In this document: piece after piece, positions 1 through 10,349 of the stretch
Numbering within the stretch: position 1 is the first letter of the stretch
How the letters are laid out: each line of letters opens with the position of its first letter
Virus record (IMG/VR): IMGVR_UViG_3300022074_000240
Location: 1-30,476 of that record
Length of the DNA: 30,476 nucleotides
Source: a virus
Reading direction: 5' to 3' (one strand)
Notes under the pieces: generated by a model
What the model was told of the DNA's origin: nothing
Seen by the model: only the letters and a program-made list of their open reading frames with translations
The model's database searches: none
Position numbers and translations under genes: made by a program

Positions 1-153
1 GTCATACTCTACTTCGTATATGCCAATGGCTTTCTTTTCGGCAACAGTCCATAAAGAAAAAATCTTACTAGAGTATTGAATATTATTGATTGTTAATTTT
101 TTAGGATGATTAAATTGTTTGGTAATGCTACCACTTTCTACTATTGCATACAT
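1..153 (-). CDS. Partial gene downstream of tail fiber, unknown function
   Basis: An open frame starts at an ATG at 153, two bases after the fiber stop codon, and runs off the window edge after 51 codons. It begins MYAIVESGSITKQF and has an IYEVEYD-type end. I recognise this N-terminus (MYAIVESGSI, then a short basic stretch) as recurring in marine phage proteins next to tail fibers, but no biochemical role is known to me. It is probably translationally coupled to the fiber and may be a fiber-associated or host-range protein; that is inference from position. The C-terminal part is missing. Confidence 0.65.
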   Translation of the reverse strand, partial: MYAIVESGSITKQFNHPKKLTINNIQYSSKIFSLWTVAEKKAIGIYEVEYD

Positions 154-156
154 ATT

Positions 157-1911
157 CTAACTCTCACTTAAATTCATTGATCTACCAATTTCTTGCCAGA
201 TAGCACCATTGTATCTAAATACATGAATGTCAGTCTTGCCATCAGTAGCAGTTTCCGTTGGTTCTGTACTTGCTGGAAATTCAAATACTGTGTTCCATCC
301 GATAGTATGTGAACCATTGTAATTAATTTCTAAACAAATAAATGCACCTTCAACAGCGTTGCTTGGTGCAGAGAAAGTCGTGTTCTCTGTTGTTATATGA
401 TAGGCATTTGGTTTAGCTTGAGTATCCCAGGCTACCGCATTTGATGATGATGTAATTGCTTGTTGAGGAATGTATGCCAAGTCATTAAATTGTATTTTAC
501 CTGTGCCATTAGTTGTTAATGTAATATTGCCATTTGTATCGGTAGAAGAAATATCATTTCCGTTTACGGTAATATTATCTACGGATAGAGTTGTTAGTGT
601 ACCAAGAGAAGTAATATTAGATTGAGCCGCCCCTGTAACTGTAGCCGCTGTACCAGAAGCATTACCTGTTACATTACCTGTTAGTGGTCCAGCAAAAGCA
701 TCAGCAGTTACCGTACCATCAAAGTACGCATCTTTAAATTCAACACTATTACTACCAAGGTCAAGAATATTATTTGCACCAGGAGTTAAAGCACCATCAG
801 TTAAGATTAATTGTTTTTCATTACCCGCATAAAAGTTAATTGTATCAGCAGTTTCAAAATCTATTTTAGTTTCATTATCCTCACCAATTTTTATATCGGT
901 AGCGAGTAGGGAAGTAATCCCTGTTTGTGCCGCATCAACAGTAAAAGTTAAATCATACGGATCAGCATCAGTACCATTAGAAGTATCAGTCCAGTTTGTT
1001 GTAATACCAGAGCCAATAAACTTAACTTCTTTTCCATCTTCAATTGAAACTTCTGTACCATCATCATCCTCTAGTACAAAGTTTGTCATAGAACCAGAAC
1101 CCGCTGGTCCAGTTGGCCCAGTAGAACCCGTAGGTCCAGATGGTCCAGTTGGCCCTGTTGGACCCGCTGGTCCTGTAGAACCTTGAGATCCAGTAGACCC
1201 AGTATCACCTGTAGGCCCCGTAGGTCCTGTAGGTCCTTGACTTCCAGTAGGTCCTGTTGGTCCTGTTGGGCCTGTAGCCCCCGTAGCACCAGTAGGTAAA
1301 CCAAAAGCAAATGCACCTGTTGTAGTATTGTATGTAGCAGTAGCAGAACCACCAGCGGCTACAGTAGATACAGAAACACTTGTTCCAGGTTTAGCTATAG
1401 ACTCTAAGGCAGTACCATTGCTGTCATAAGAAACAATTTTATTTGCATTATTAGAAGCTGTATTATCGTAAGGCCAAATTAATTCACCAGATGTACCTGT
1501 GCCAGATGTAGTTCTTTTTGTATAAGGGGATAATTGAATAGACCTAGAAATATTCTCAGACATTTGCTGATCAAATATAACTTGGTCATCTAATTCTGTT
1601 TCTAAAGAAGAAGCTGTCATTGATCCACCAGTTGAGTACGCAGTAGTACGCTGTATTGTATCAGCCGATAAAATTGTAACTATGTCATCTTCAGAAGGAA
1701 ATTGACCCGAAGCAAAAGTAATAGAACCCGATCCAGAGGACAGGGAAACAGTATAATGTGTAGTTAATGTTTTTAATGTTGAATTAACATAGACAGCTAA
1801 ATCTGATCCAGAATTAACTCTAAAGGTAAAAGCATAAGGACCTTGTTGGTTACTTGAGCCAACGGTGAATTGTGCTTTACGGTGTACGTCAGTTATTGTA
1901 AAATCTGCCAT
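157..1911 (-). CDS. Tail fiber protein, T7 gp17-like N-terminus with collagen-like stalk
   Basis: This 584-residue adsorption protein is built in three parts. Residues 1-145 resemble the T7 gp17 N-terminal domain that attaches fibers to the tail: a beta-rich start ([14 protein letters not shown]), then a helical part near 103-127 ([20 protein letters not shown]). Residues 208-273 are about 22 uninterrupted Gly-X-Y triplets, mostly GPT, predicting a trimeric collagen-like rod. Residues 274-584 are Gly/Thr/Asn-rich, including a [17 protein letters not shown] segment common in marine phage fibers, and end in a likely receptor-binding tip. Its length is close to T7 gp17 (553 residues). It follows the ejection-protein genes, as in T7, across a 72-base gap. 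The start lacks a strong ribosome site. Host receptor is unknown. Confidence 0.88.
   Translation of the reverse strand: MADFTITDVHRKAQFTVGSSNQQGPYAFTFRVNSGSDLAVYVNSTLKTLTTHYTVSLSSGSGSITFASGQFPSEDDIVTILSADTIQRTTAYSTGGSMTASSLETELDDQVIFDQQMSENISRSIQLSPYTKRTTSGTGTSGELIWPYDNTASNNANKIVSYDSNGTALESIAKPGTSVSVSTVAAGGSATATYNTTTGAFAFGLPTGATGATGPTGPTGPTGSQGPTGPTGPTGDTGSTGSQGSTGPAGPTGPTGPSGPTGSTGPTGPAGSGSMTNFVLEDDDGTEVSIEDGKEVKFIGSGITTNWTDTSNGTDADPYDLTFTVDAAQTGITSLLATDIKIGEDNETKIDFETADTINFYAGNEKQLILTDGALTPGANNILDLGSNSVEFKDAYFDGTVTADAFAGPLTGNVTGNASGTAATVTGAAQSNITSLGTLTTLSVDNITVNGNDISSTDTNGNITLTTNGTGKIQFNDLAYIPQQAITSSSNAVAWDTQAKPNAYHITTENTTFSAPSNAVEGAFICLEINYNGSHTIGWNTVFEFPASTEPTETATDGKTDIHVFRYNGAIWQEIGRSMNLSES
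1096..1290 (-). repeat. Collagen-like (Gly-X-Y) coding repeat
   Basis: About 22 in-frame Gly-X-Y codon triplets inside the fiber gene (residues 208-273), dominated by Gly-Pro-Thr with GSQ, GST, GDT, GPA and GPS variants. The 9-base units make the DNA itself a degenerate tandem repeat that could expand or contract by slippage or recombination. The sense strand is locally G/C-rich compared with the flanks. Confidence 0.9.
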
Positions 1912-1983
1912 CTAATTTGTAAACCTATGTTTTGCCATTTGTAAAGCATAAACCAAATATTTTGAATAGAAACATATCATAAC

Positions 1984-4900
1984 CTAAAACATACCTTTAG
2001 GAGCTGATTGACCGTTTTCATCCATAAAGATTTTACGATCTTCTATACGGGAAGCTAAATCTGGATGTATTCCTGTTTGTCCAGGTGTTCCTAACATTTG
2101 TTCTTTAGATAATTTAAAATAATCATTCTTAATACTATTCATATGATTTTCTTGTTCGCCTAAACTTAGATTTAAAAACGGGGTATAGTTCAATAAATCA
2201 TGTTGCATCTTTTCTTGCATATTCATTTCTTTTTTAACACCATTGACATAATAAGATTTAGTTAAAGTATTAGCTAATGAAATGTAATCATTGTACTGAA
2301 TAGCAGTCATTGGGATACCATCCATTGTTTTAGGTGGCATCGTAAAACCAATACCGTTTTCACGAAGATAAGTATCTAAGAAATTAAATTTACTATTTTG
2401 TAATTTAAACGGTGTCCAATAAGACCAATGAAATTCACCTACACCTGGAGTTACTACTTCACCCCAAAAGTTTAATGCTGGAGGAACGTCTTTGTTAAAA
2501 TAAGGTGTTCTTGATTTCCATCGTTGAACAGCTTCAGACCAGCCAATAAACCATGCATTACCTTCTGTATTTGTAGGCATGACATTAGATGACTCTGGGT
2601 CCATAAATCTTTCATAGTTAGCAATCAATGCACCAAATGGTCCTGTAGTTGTAGATAAACCAGCAGTTGTTACTTGTTTAGCTAGTAACTGTTTTAATCT
2701 TTCAAATCGTGTTGTTGGGCTTTCATATTGTCCACCAATTAATTCTGAAAATTCTGCAACAGATTGCAAGAAAGGCATATCTGATAAATAACTAAATATT
2801 GCACCACCACCAGCTATCATCATGTTTTCTAAATCACTTTGATTATTACCTGTGGAATGATTAGACATCCAAGCCATATCAGCAGACACCGCTAATAAAG
2901 CTGATAAAGGTTCAAACCTTGCATATGATATCCATTGCATCTCACCATTTTCCATTCGTATACCAATACTATAAGGAGGAATGTTTTCTGATTTCCAAGA
3001 ATTTTTAACTGCTTGGTCATATGGTAAACCACCTGTAATAACAACATCATCATCCATTGTACCAGAAGCCATAGCTGTAAATGTTGCAACTAAACCTGTA
3101 CCCATTATCATTTTACCCATTGCTCTATCTGATCTAGCACCACCAGCTTTTAAATCAGCTAAAACACTTGGTTGTAATAATCCTGTTGGTAATCTTTTAT
3201 TAACTTCCAACATAATGTTAGTAGGTGTTTTATAAAAAGGTATCCATATCTTGGCCACAGGATGTGACATTGTTCCTTGTATCTTTCCTAAAAATCCATC
3301 TAGGTCTTGTTGGAATGTAGCAATTTGTGCAGACTTTGTTGCTTGTTGTGTTACGTCATTAGAAGGATTAATTAATATTTGTCTGTAGGCTTCTTCTGCT
3401 AATTCTTTGTTACCTGTCTTTTCAAATGTTTGCATAGCATTAGCATACGCAATTTTATGCATTTCACCACGGTAAGCTATTGTTTTAAAAAACTCATCTT
3501 CCGCTACAAGAAATCTTCCAGGACCACGGTAGATCATTCCAATGACATCTATCATTTGCCCCATAGTAGAGTTTTTATCTAATCCAAAATTTTCTGATGT
3601 AATAGCTTTTTGAACACGCTGATCCATTTTAGACGTAAAGTCTGTTGGCATTTCTGTTTTAAAAGCAGTCCACATATTTTGTAAGGCTTCAAACATGGCA
3701 GTTTTATATCCATAATTTATAGCCATCATTTCACCTATGTAAGCACGATCACCTTCACCTTTACCCATAAATCTGTAATCACCAAAACCAATTCCTTTTT
3801 CTGGTATAACACCCATTTTAATTAACTTAGTACGAACAGAACCTACAACACCTTCCACACCAGCTTCGGGTATTTTGTACATCATAAAAGAAGTGTTACC
3901 AAAAATATTAACCATGTGTGTAACAGGGGAGGATAGTAAAGAATTAATCCATACTTCTGAAAATATGTCACCACCTTTATTCATCCAATTTTGATCTTTT
4001 AAAAACATTGTTTGTTTATGCTTATCTGTAAACAACATAAAATTATTGGCGTGTTTAACAATGTTATCAAGACTTAAATTCATGTCTTGACTCATTTCAT
4101 CTAAGCCTTTGACATTTTCTGGTGAGTCTAATCCTTTTGTATTAGTATGCTTTTTAATATTACCTAATACCATTAGTGATCTTGCTACTTCAGCATTATT
4201 ACCACCAACATGAGCTAATATAACATTAAAAAATCCAACTTGTTTTGCATACTCAATAGCTGTTTCATCTGCTGTCTTACCTGGTAAAGCACCACCAGAA
4301 CGAACTAAATTAGCTAAATTTCTTGTTTGATGTAATTGTTGTATCATTACAAGATTTGCTCTTAATACTTCTGGTGCATTTTTAAGCATCTCTCTTGGTT
4401 TTAAATTTATAATTTTAGATAGTATTTCATCATTACCAATTGCTGATGCTTCTTTAATTAATTGATCCATGTCTACTTTACCAGCTTTGGCTTGTTCAAC
4501 AAAAGGAGCAAAGGCTTTAGTTACAGCTTCCGCATACATTTTAACATCATCTGGTCCAGCAATTTGATCGAGGTTAATTAAAACTTGATTATAGTTACCA
4601 GTAATCTTTCCTTCTAAGACACCAGACTTTTGAAATGTTTCTTCTAATAAAGTAATCATTTCTGGTTCAGCGTCTTTGATATAAATTTTACCATCAACAA
4701 CAGTAACTAGATCATCACTTAATACAGGTTCACCTCTTGGTTTAAGATCATCTGGATCAACTTTAGGTATTTTAAATGGACCAGCTACTTCAACAGCTTG
4801 ATCATCTAAAAATATATTTTCTTGTTCGGGTATAACATTTTCTGGAACAGCACTTTCTACTTGGTCTATAGGAATATCATCTGTTGGAACTAATTCTGGA

Positions 4901-5004
4901 TTGTTATTAATTGACTCAACAATTTGATCTGGCTCTGGTGTATTAATAGACTTTGCAATCTTTTCTACACTATCTGGTTGTACGTCTAATATATCTTCTC
5001 TCAT
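1984..5004 (-). CDS. Large internal virion (ejection) protein, second copy position
   Basis: This 1006-residue protein lies directly upstream of the fiber, where T7 has gene 16 (internal core protein D). Residues 1-100 are acidic and proline-rich (low complexity). Residues 150-330 are helical. A segment at 351-370 (VWINSLLSSPVTHMVN) and the region 492-605 (with PGRFLVAEDEFFK and PFYKTPTN) resemble segments I associate with large phage polyvalent or ejected proteins. A hydrophobic stretch at 630-648 could enter a membrane. I see no lytic transglycosylase motif. The stop codon of the preceding 977-residue protein overlaps this start, so the two are probably co-translated. Role in DNA ejection is inferred from size and position, not from a catalytic motif. 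Confidence 0.7.
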   Translation of the reverse strand: MREDILDVQPDSVEKIAKSINTPEPDQIVESINNNPELVPTDDIPIDQVESAVPENVIPEQENIFLDDQAVEVAGPFKIPKVDPDDLKPRGEPVLSDDLVTVVDGKIYIKDAEPEMITLLEETFQKSGVLEGKITGNYNQVLINLDQIAGPDDVKMYAEAVTKAFAPFVEQAKAGKVDMDQLIKEASAIGNDEILSKIINLKPREMLKNAPEVLRANLVMIQQLHQTRNLANLVRSGGALPGKTADETAIEYAKQVGFFNVILAHVGGNNAEVARSLMVLGNIKKHTNTKGLDSPENVKGLDEMSQDMNLSLDNIVKHANNFMLFTDKHKQTMFLKDQNWMNKGGDIFSEVWINSLLSSPVTHMVNIFGNTSFMMYKIPEAGVEGVVGSVRTKLIKMGVIPEKGIGFGDYRFMGKGEGDRAYIGEMMAINYGYKTAMFEALQNMWTAFKTEMPTDFTSKMDQRVQKAITSENFGLDKNSTMGQMIDVIGMIYRGPGRFLVAEDEFFKTIAYRGEMHKIAYANAMQTFEKTGNKELAEEAYRQILINPSNDVTQQATKSAQIATFQQDLDGFLGKIQGTMSHPVAKIWIPFYKTPTNIMLEVNKRLPTGLLQPSVLADLKAGGARSDRAMGKMIMGTGLVATFTAMASGTMDDDVVITGGLPYDQAVKNSWKSENIPPYSIGIRMENGEMQWISYARFEPLSALLAVSADMAWMSNHSTGNNQSDLENMMIAGGGAIFSYLSDMPFLQSVAEFSELIGGQYESPTTRFERLKQLLAKQVTTAGLSTTTGPFGALIANYERFMDPESSNVMPTNTEGNAWFIGWSEAVQRWKSRTPYFNKDVPPALNFWGEVVTPGVGEFHWSYWTPFKLQNSKFNFLDTYLRENGIGFTMPPKTMDGIPMTAIQYNDYISLANTLTKSYYVNGVKKEMNMQEKMQHDLLNYTPFLNLSLGEQENHMNSIKNDYFKLSKEQMLGTPGQTGIHPDLASRIEDRKIFMDENGQSAPKGMF

Positions 5005-7937
5005 TATATTCCTCCTTGGTTGGAAGGAATATTAGTAGTTAAACCTTCTTGTTGTTTAAGAGCTGATTCGATTTGTCCGATGATATTGTCGTAGGCTGTT
5101 CCGTCAAAGGTGTATCCGTATTTATTTGCGAATTGTTCATCGAATTGCTTTTTCTTTTTGAGAAGTGATGCGACTGTTTCGAGAATATCCAATCTTCCTT
5201 GGTCGCTAATTTTCTTGATATAATCTTGCCCATTGTTTCCTATACTTAATAAGTTACCATCGCTTTGTGCGTATTTGATAGTAATATCAGCATCTAGATT
5301 TTTTTCAACAGTATTCTCTATGTTTTGTACAAATGTTTTATTATCCATTGTAGAAAAATTAACAACAAAAATACCGTCTGGTCCATTTATTAAGCCAATG
5401 TCTGGATTATCTATTGCTTTACCTAAAGCTACTGTTTCTTCAGCAGTTAATTGTCTACCTATATCTACATACATACTATTAGCTTTAGACTTAGTTTTTA
5501 TAATAGATGGTCTTGTATAACCTACAGCATCTTGTAATAAAATTAATCCTCTAGCTGATGAATAAATATCTAGTAAGTTTTTACCAGCTTCATCCATTGC
5601 ACCTATGTCAGTACCTTTTGCTTTAGAGGTAGCAAATTGTGATTGCGTAGAAGGATTAGATACACCATCCCAAAATCCTGGTGCTTCAAAATCACCTGGT
5701 GATAGTAATCCTAATTCTTTAGCTAGTATGTCATGACCGTTAGCATCAACAAACAACGAAGAAACACTAGTATGATATTGTGCTTTCATTGTATTTGGTG
5801 CAGATCGTAATTCAATTAAATGATTTGTAAAATCACCTGGCATAGACTCCCAACTTACTTGGGCTAAATTATTATCTAAATTATCAGCAAAACTTAAAGC
5901 AGAGTTAGCAAGTTTATCTGCATCTAATGGTTCACCAAAAGCTAATTTATATTGAATATCAAAATATTTTTTTGGATCAACAATAGTAAATTTATTATTA
6001 ACTAATTTACCAGCACCAGTTGTTAATGCTTCTGCTTTAGCTTTAGATGCAACAGCTTCAAATCGAGCTTTAGTTGCTACCCAAATAGATGCTTGTGCTT
6101 GTTCTATTTCCCATCCTTTTTTATCAGCAACTTCTTTTACATATTTTTCTATAAAGTCATATTTAACTGGACCAACATTTACATCATAAAAACCAAATGC
6201 TCTTGCCATCCATAAATCAACTGTAATTCCTTCTGTAGCATTAGGATCAATACTTTTAATTATGTTGTTATAAAAAGCATTTGTTTTACGCCCACCCCAA
6301 TCTTGATTTTTAGTTAATACTAAATGTGCTTTTACATCTCTGGATTTAGCAGAAATATTATCATAGTCACCATGACGAACAACAGTTGCTGTTCCATCAC
6401 CCATATCTATAATTTCTAAACCACTTGATTTTTGTCCTTTAACTTTTTGACCACCACCAAATTCACTTAATAATTCTTTAAAAAATTTAGCTTGTTGTGT
6501 TTTATTTAAACCTTCTGGTATTGTGACAGTTCTTAAAATATCACCATCCCATATAGGAATACCAGCTTGAAATTTATTCCAGGCTTTGATAGCAAATTGT
6601 GTATTGACAGCAACATTAGTTTGAGGAGAATAAATAGCAATTAACTGTGCAAATTTATCAGCTTTGTCTGCATCACCACCAACATATTTAAGAATTGATT
6701 CACCACTATCTTTGTACCAATTTTTTCCACTTTCACCTTCATCAGATAATTTCATCATGTCTGTAGAAAGTTTTGTTTCTAATTCTTTAGTAGCTAACTT
6801 TTGATTTTCTACTGTCATTTCACCTGTTGTGGTAGATTTCATTTTAGTAACATCATCTACTTGATTAATATTATCGGGAACAACAACACTAGCACCACCT
6901 TCTTTAAAAGATTGTACTTCAAATTCTTCTCCTAAACTTTGAACAAGTTTGTTAGCTAAATCTTCTCTGTCAAAGGAAGCTATAACTTCACCGTCTTTAT
7001 TAGTAACTTTAAAAACACCTTCTAATCCATTATCTTTAACAGCTTCTAAACCTAGTTCTTTTGAAAATAATTCTCTACCTTGTTTGTTATGTTTTAACGC
7101 AAACATACTTTTATAAAATGGAAAGATAAATTCTACAAAACCAGCTACAGGTAAATTACCAAAAGCATCTTTATATTTAGCTTCAAAAACTGTATCATCT
7201 TCATCTCTTGCTAAACTATCTACTATTTTATTATAGACATCTTGACTTTCAGCATCAGCTAAACCAAACATTTGTAACATTGCTGGAATGTTTGTTGCTT
7301 CGGGATCAGCAGTACCACCCGCTGTAAATTCCATACCTAGTTCAGCTAATAATATTCTACCAAAATTTTTCCATGAACCAAGTGTTGCAAAACCTTTAGG
7401 TAATATTTTTTTTGCTAAAGCATATGATCCAAATCCAGTAGGGGCGTATTGTCCAGCAATTTCAAAACCCATTCCTAATGCACCTTCTTGTCTGTCTGGT
7501 AAATTTTCCATAGGCATAGAACCAGCAGATTGTCTAATGCCAGAAGAAGAATACAAACCTCCTGTTATTAAATCTACAAAGTCACCTGTATTTTTTGCAC
7601 CAATAGCAAACCCACGCCATAATCCCTTAACTGATCTTTCTATTTTATCTGGCTTACTCATAAAATTTAAAATGTCCTCTGACATCTGTGCTTTAGATTT
7701 AGATTTATTCATTTGGGCTTTACCCATCATTTCTAAGAAACTATAAGATTGGTTGCCTGGTTCTTTTATGCCAAAACCATTTTCATCGTATCCATAAGTA
7801 ACGGTGTCACCTTCAGTATTTTTTACAGTAAATTCATGGTCATACATTTTGTCTAAGTCATAATTATTGACATCAGACATAAACCCAAAAAGTTTATCTA
7901 CTATGTTAAATCTTTTTTCTGTTTCAACTTCTATCAT
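5004..7937 (-). CDS. Large internal virion (ejection) protein with polyvalent-type domain
   Basis: This 977-residue protein sits between the gp15-like protein and the second giant protein. Residues 105-300 contain glycine-rich and hydrophobic stretches (AGFVEFIFPFYKSMFAL near 264-280) compatible with membrane insertion during ejection. Residues 406-635 (NWYKDSGESI, IAIYSPQTNVAVN, GGRKTNAFYNN, VDLWMARAFG, SIWVATKAR) form one recognisable unit resembling DUF7178-type domains of phage polyvalent proteins; that assignment is from memory. The C-terminal 120 residues are helical and charged. It overlaps the next gene by one base and starts one base after the previous stop. Probably delivered into the host with the DNA. 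No gp16-type transglycosylase signature was found. Confidence 0.68.
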   Translation of the reverse strand: MIEVETEKRFNIVDKLFGFMSDVNNYDLDKMYDHEFTVKNTEGDTVTYGYDENGFGIKEPGNQSYSFLEMMGKAQMNKSKSKAQMSEDILNFMSKPDKIERSVKGLWRGFAIGAKNTGDFVDLITGGLYSSSGIRQSAGSMPMENLPDRQEGALGMGFEIAGQYAPTGFGSYALAKKILPKGFATLGSWKNFGRILLAELGMEFTAGGTADPEATNIPAMLQMFGLADAESQDVYNKIVDSLARDEDDTVFEAKYKDAFGNLPVAGFVEFIFPFYKSMFALKHNKQGRELFSKELGLEAVKDNGLEGVFKVTNKDGEVIASFDREDLANKLVQSLGEEFEVQSFKEGGASVVVPDNINQVDDVTKMKSTTTGEMTVENQKLATKELETKLSTDMMKLSDEGESGKNWYKDSGESILKYVGGDADKADKFAQLIAIYSPQTNVAVNTQFAIKAWNKFQAGIPIWDGDILRTVTIPEGLNKTQQAKFFKELLSEFGGGQKVKGQKSSGLEIIDMGDGTATVVRHGDYDNISAKSRDVKAHLVLTKNQDWGGRKTNAFYNNIIKSIDPNATEGITVDLWMARAFGFYDVNVGPVKYDFIEKYVKEVADKKGWEIEQAQASIWVATKARFEAVASKAKAEALTTGAGKLVNNKFTIVDPKKYFDIQYKLAFGEPLDADKLANSALSFADNLDNNLAQVSWESMPGDFTNHLIELRSAPNTMKAQYHTSVSSLFVDANGHDILAKELGLLSPGDFEAPGFWDGVSNPSTQSQFATSKAKGTDIGAMDEAGKNLLDIYSSARGLILLQDAVGYTRPSIIKTKSKANSMYVDIGRQLTAEETVALGKAIDNPDIGLINGPDGIFVVNFSTMDNKTFVQNIENTVEKNLDADITIKYAQSDGNLLSIGNNGQDYIKKISDQGRLDILETVASLLKKKKQFDEQFANKYGYTFDGTAYDNIIGQIESALKQQEGLTTNIPSNQGGI

Positions 7938-7938
7938 A

Positions 7939-9900
7939 TTATAATTGTGCTAGTTGTGCCTTTAAGGTTTTTAAATTAGCTATAGTAATTCTTACTTTTT
8001 GTTTTTGCGTAGACCATCCAGTATAGCCATTATCTTCTGTTATAAGAACACGGGTATTATCTTTTTTCTGATTAAGATCATGTTGTAATACTGTTATCCA
8101 TTGATCTATTTGTGCTGGTTGTATATCTTTTGTTATAGGCTGTAAGTTGTAAACGGTATCACCAATACTAAGATCAAATTCTTTATTAGCAAAAACAGGG
8201 AAGCTAGTAGTTATGGATGTAACAGTATTATTTATTCCTGTTTTAGATAATGTATCTAATTCAGTTGTAATCATATTATTAACAAATTCTGTAGCGTTAA
8301 ATGGATTTTCTATTTCATCACCTGTTTGAATAGTATCTTCATATTTCATTTGTTCTTCTAGTAATGCTATATTAACTCTTTCATACAATTGCATTGCTAT
8401 TCTATTTTCTTGTGTCCAAGTATCAGAGTTAGCAATATCTTGTGGCATATTTTTAATTTTACCTTTTACAATTTTCATTGCTTTCGTTACATTTGCTGTG
8501 TTCTGTGCTTTAGCTTCTTTTATTAATGTATTAATTGTTTCTAATCGTAATGTGCCAGAACCAAAGAAACCATAATCATCGTTTTCTATTAATTGATAAA
8601 TGTCATACACATTGACACTACCAGTTAATATTTGATTTCTAACTTTATCTTCTAGGTTTGGTGTGTTAAATCCAATAGAGTTACTTGATTGTAATACTTT
8701 TAACAAAGATTCTACTTGATCAGCATAAACAGGATTAGTAGCTAAAAATTCTAAAATAGTTCTTGCACCTTCTAAATCACCATTAACCATAGCTAAAGAA
8801 AATTCTAATGTTTTTTTGTTTAATATATCTGCTTCTGCTTTATCTATTTGACCATTAATTATACCCATTCTTGTTTGATGCTGATTAACTTGATTCATAG
8901 CATTGGTATAAATAGCTTCTTTATCTTCTAATGAGTTAAAGATACCCTCTGCTTGTATTAATTTATCTTTAGCTGGACCATCTTCTAATTCATTTATACC
9001 TTCCCATTGATACACATTATCTGGATCATTAAATCCATTTTGCATTAAGTAAATAAAATCCATTCCATTTTCATCGGGATATAAATCACGTTGTATTTCT
9101 TGTAAGAAATTTTTCTTTCCTTCTATAACAGCAGTATCCCAAGTGTTTTGAAAAGTTTGTACTTGTGACTCACTAAAATTATTTGCAATCATATTATTAG
9201 TAATAGTTAATTTTGTTGCATCTAATTGCGTATCAATATCAAATTTAACACCCTTAATTTCTAATTCACCAGCACGAATAATTTCTGGAATATCATTTAT
9301 TTCAGCATGACTATTTTGAACTATTAAAGATTGAGTTTGTACTAACCCGTCATTTAATAATTTGGTTGCATAATTACGATGATAAGTATTTGCTTTAATA
9401 CCAAGTTGTGCTTTTATTTTTAAACCAGCTTCGGGGCTTACACTTACAATAGATTGATAGTAACCATCAATAGCTCCGTTTAATTTGTTTTCTAATTCTT
9501 CTAAAGATAATTTATTAACAACAGCGTTATCATATATTTCCCCTATATGACTATTAGCTTCTATAATAACATTTGTAGATAATACTTCTAATAAAGTTGC
9601 TTTAATAGCTCTACCTCTTACTGTTGAGTCATTACCACCTTTTGCTTCTATTTGTTTTGCTATTTCTGTTGGGTTAGCATCATAATATTGTTGTAGTGTA
9701 ATAGGATTACCAACAGCATATTCTTGACCTTCCAATTGCATTTCAGCAGATACTTGATCATTAGCGTAATTAACAAGAGAACCAATCTTTTGATTAAGAC
9801 TATTGAACATATTAGCTTGTTCTTTCAAACCAGCAAAACTTGTACCTGGTACTGAAAAACCTTGTATGCCTAATTTTCTATATGCGGGTATCTGTGCCAT
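7939..9900 (-). CDS. Internal virion protein, T7 gp15-like (core protein C position)
   Basis: This 653-residue, mostly helical protein is placed between the gp14-like protein and the giant ejection proteins, the slot of T7 gp15 (747 residues), which forms part of the inner core and ejectosome tube. The N-terminus (MAQIPAYRKLGIQGF, then a helix LKEQANMFNSLNQKIGSL) is typical of such proteins. The rest is glutamine/asparagine-rich helix without catalytic motifs. The stop codon lies one base from the next gene's start, and its start overlaps the upstream stop. The call relies mainly on gene order, length and composition. Confidence 0.7.
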   Translation of the reverse strand: MAQIPAYRKLGIQGFSVPGTSFAGLKEQANMFNSLNQKIGSLVNYANDQVSAEMQLEGQEYAVGNPITLQQYYDANPTEIAKQIEAKGGNDSTVRGRAIKATLLEVLSTNVIIEANSHIGEIYDNAVVNKLSLEELENKLNGAIDGYYQSIVSVSPEAGLKIKAQLGIKANTYHRNYATKLLNDGLVQTQSLIVQNSHAEINDIPEIIRAGELEIKGVKFDIDTQLDATKLTITNNMIANNFSESQVQTFQNTWDTAVIEGKKNFLQEIQRDLYPDENGMDFIYLMQNGFNDPDNVYQWEGINELEDGPAKDKLIQAEGIFNSLEDKEAIYTNAMNQVNQHQTRMGIINGQIDKAEADILNKKTLEFSLAMVNGDLEGARTILEFLATNPVYADQVESLLKVLQSSNSIGFNTPNLEDKVRNQILTGSVNVYDIYQLIENDDYGFFGSGTLRLETINTLIKEAKAQNTANVTKAMKIVKGKIKNMPQDIANSDTWTQENRIAMQLYERVNIALLEEQMKYEDTIQTGDEIENPFNATEFVNNMITTELDTLSKTGINNTVTSITTSFPVFANKEFDLSIGDTVYNLQPITKDIQPAQIDQWITVLQHDLNQKKDNTRVLITEDNGYTGWSTQKQKVRITIANLKTLKAQLAQL

Positions 9901-10349
9901 TAATCAAACATTCCTTGTTGTTTCATATTAGCCCCTTGCATAGCTATAGTAGCAAAAGCATTTATGTATCCAGTTTTCTTCGCTACTCTTCCAGCTTGTC
10001 TAAGTTGTAATCCTTCAAAGACACTCATGCCTTTAACAAATTTTTCATTTAGTTGTGTTAATTTTAATTCTTCCCCACCAGCCCTACGCATTGATGTAGT
10101 TAGTGTTGTTAAATATCCCTCAAAACCAGCACCACCAGAACCAGCCCTTGCTACTGCTGTTGCTAAAGTTGCATTAAGATTAGCTAATGCTACATTGCCT
10201 TGTTCTTTTGCTTTTGTTCCTTCTACTTTACCTTCAAATTCTTTTGCCATTGCCTGTGCATCGTAATACGCTTTCATGGCTTCACCTTGATAAATTTGAC
10301 CATAGGCTTGTACTGCTGTTCCCGCTACTGCTACTATTGTCCAAAACAT
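9900..10349 (-). CDS. Internal virion protein, T7 gp14-like
   Basis: A 149-residue protein with a hydrophobic N-terminus (FWTIVAVAGTAVQAYG, residues 2-17), then a long alanine-rich amphipathic helix and a glycine-rich turn (RAGSGGAGFEGYL) near the middle. This matches the gp14/core protein B family, which inserts in the outer membrane during ejection in T7 (196 residues there). Gene order (tail tubular B, this gene, gp15-like) is that of T7. Start and stop both overlap neighbouring genes by one base. Confidence 0.75.
   Translation of the reverse strand: MFWTIVAVAGTAVQAYGQIYQGEAMKAYYDAQAMAKEFEGKVEGTKAKEQGNVALANLNATLATAVARAGSGGAGFEGYLTTLTTSMRRAGGEELKLTQLNEKFVKGMSVFEGLQLRQAGRVAKKTGYINAFATIAMQGANMKQQGMFD

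Noticed and set aside
1086-1352. Leu/Gln/Asp repeat frame on the minus strand within the fiber gene
   Set aside because: It is the shifted-frame reading of the collagen repeat codons.
1912-1983. TTTACAAAT repeated twice before the fiber gene as a possible promoter
   Set aside because: Spacing and lack of a matching -10 give no convincing promoter; left unannotated.
7288-7746. 152-residue frame on the plus strand inside the ejection protein gene
   Set aside because: Antisense shadow of a long coding frame; no ribosome site, no domain features and flanking operon runs the other way.
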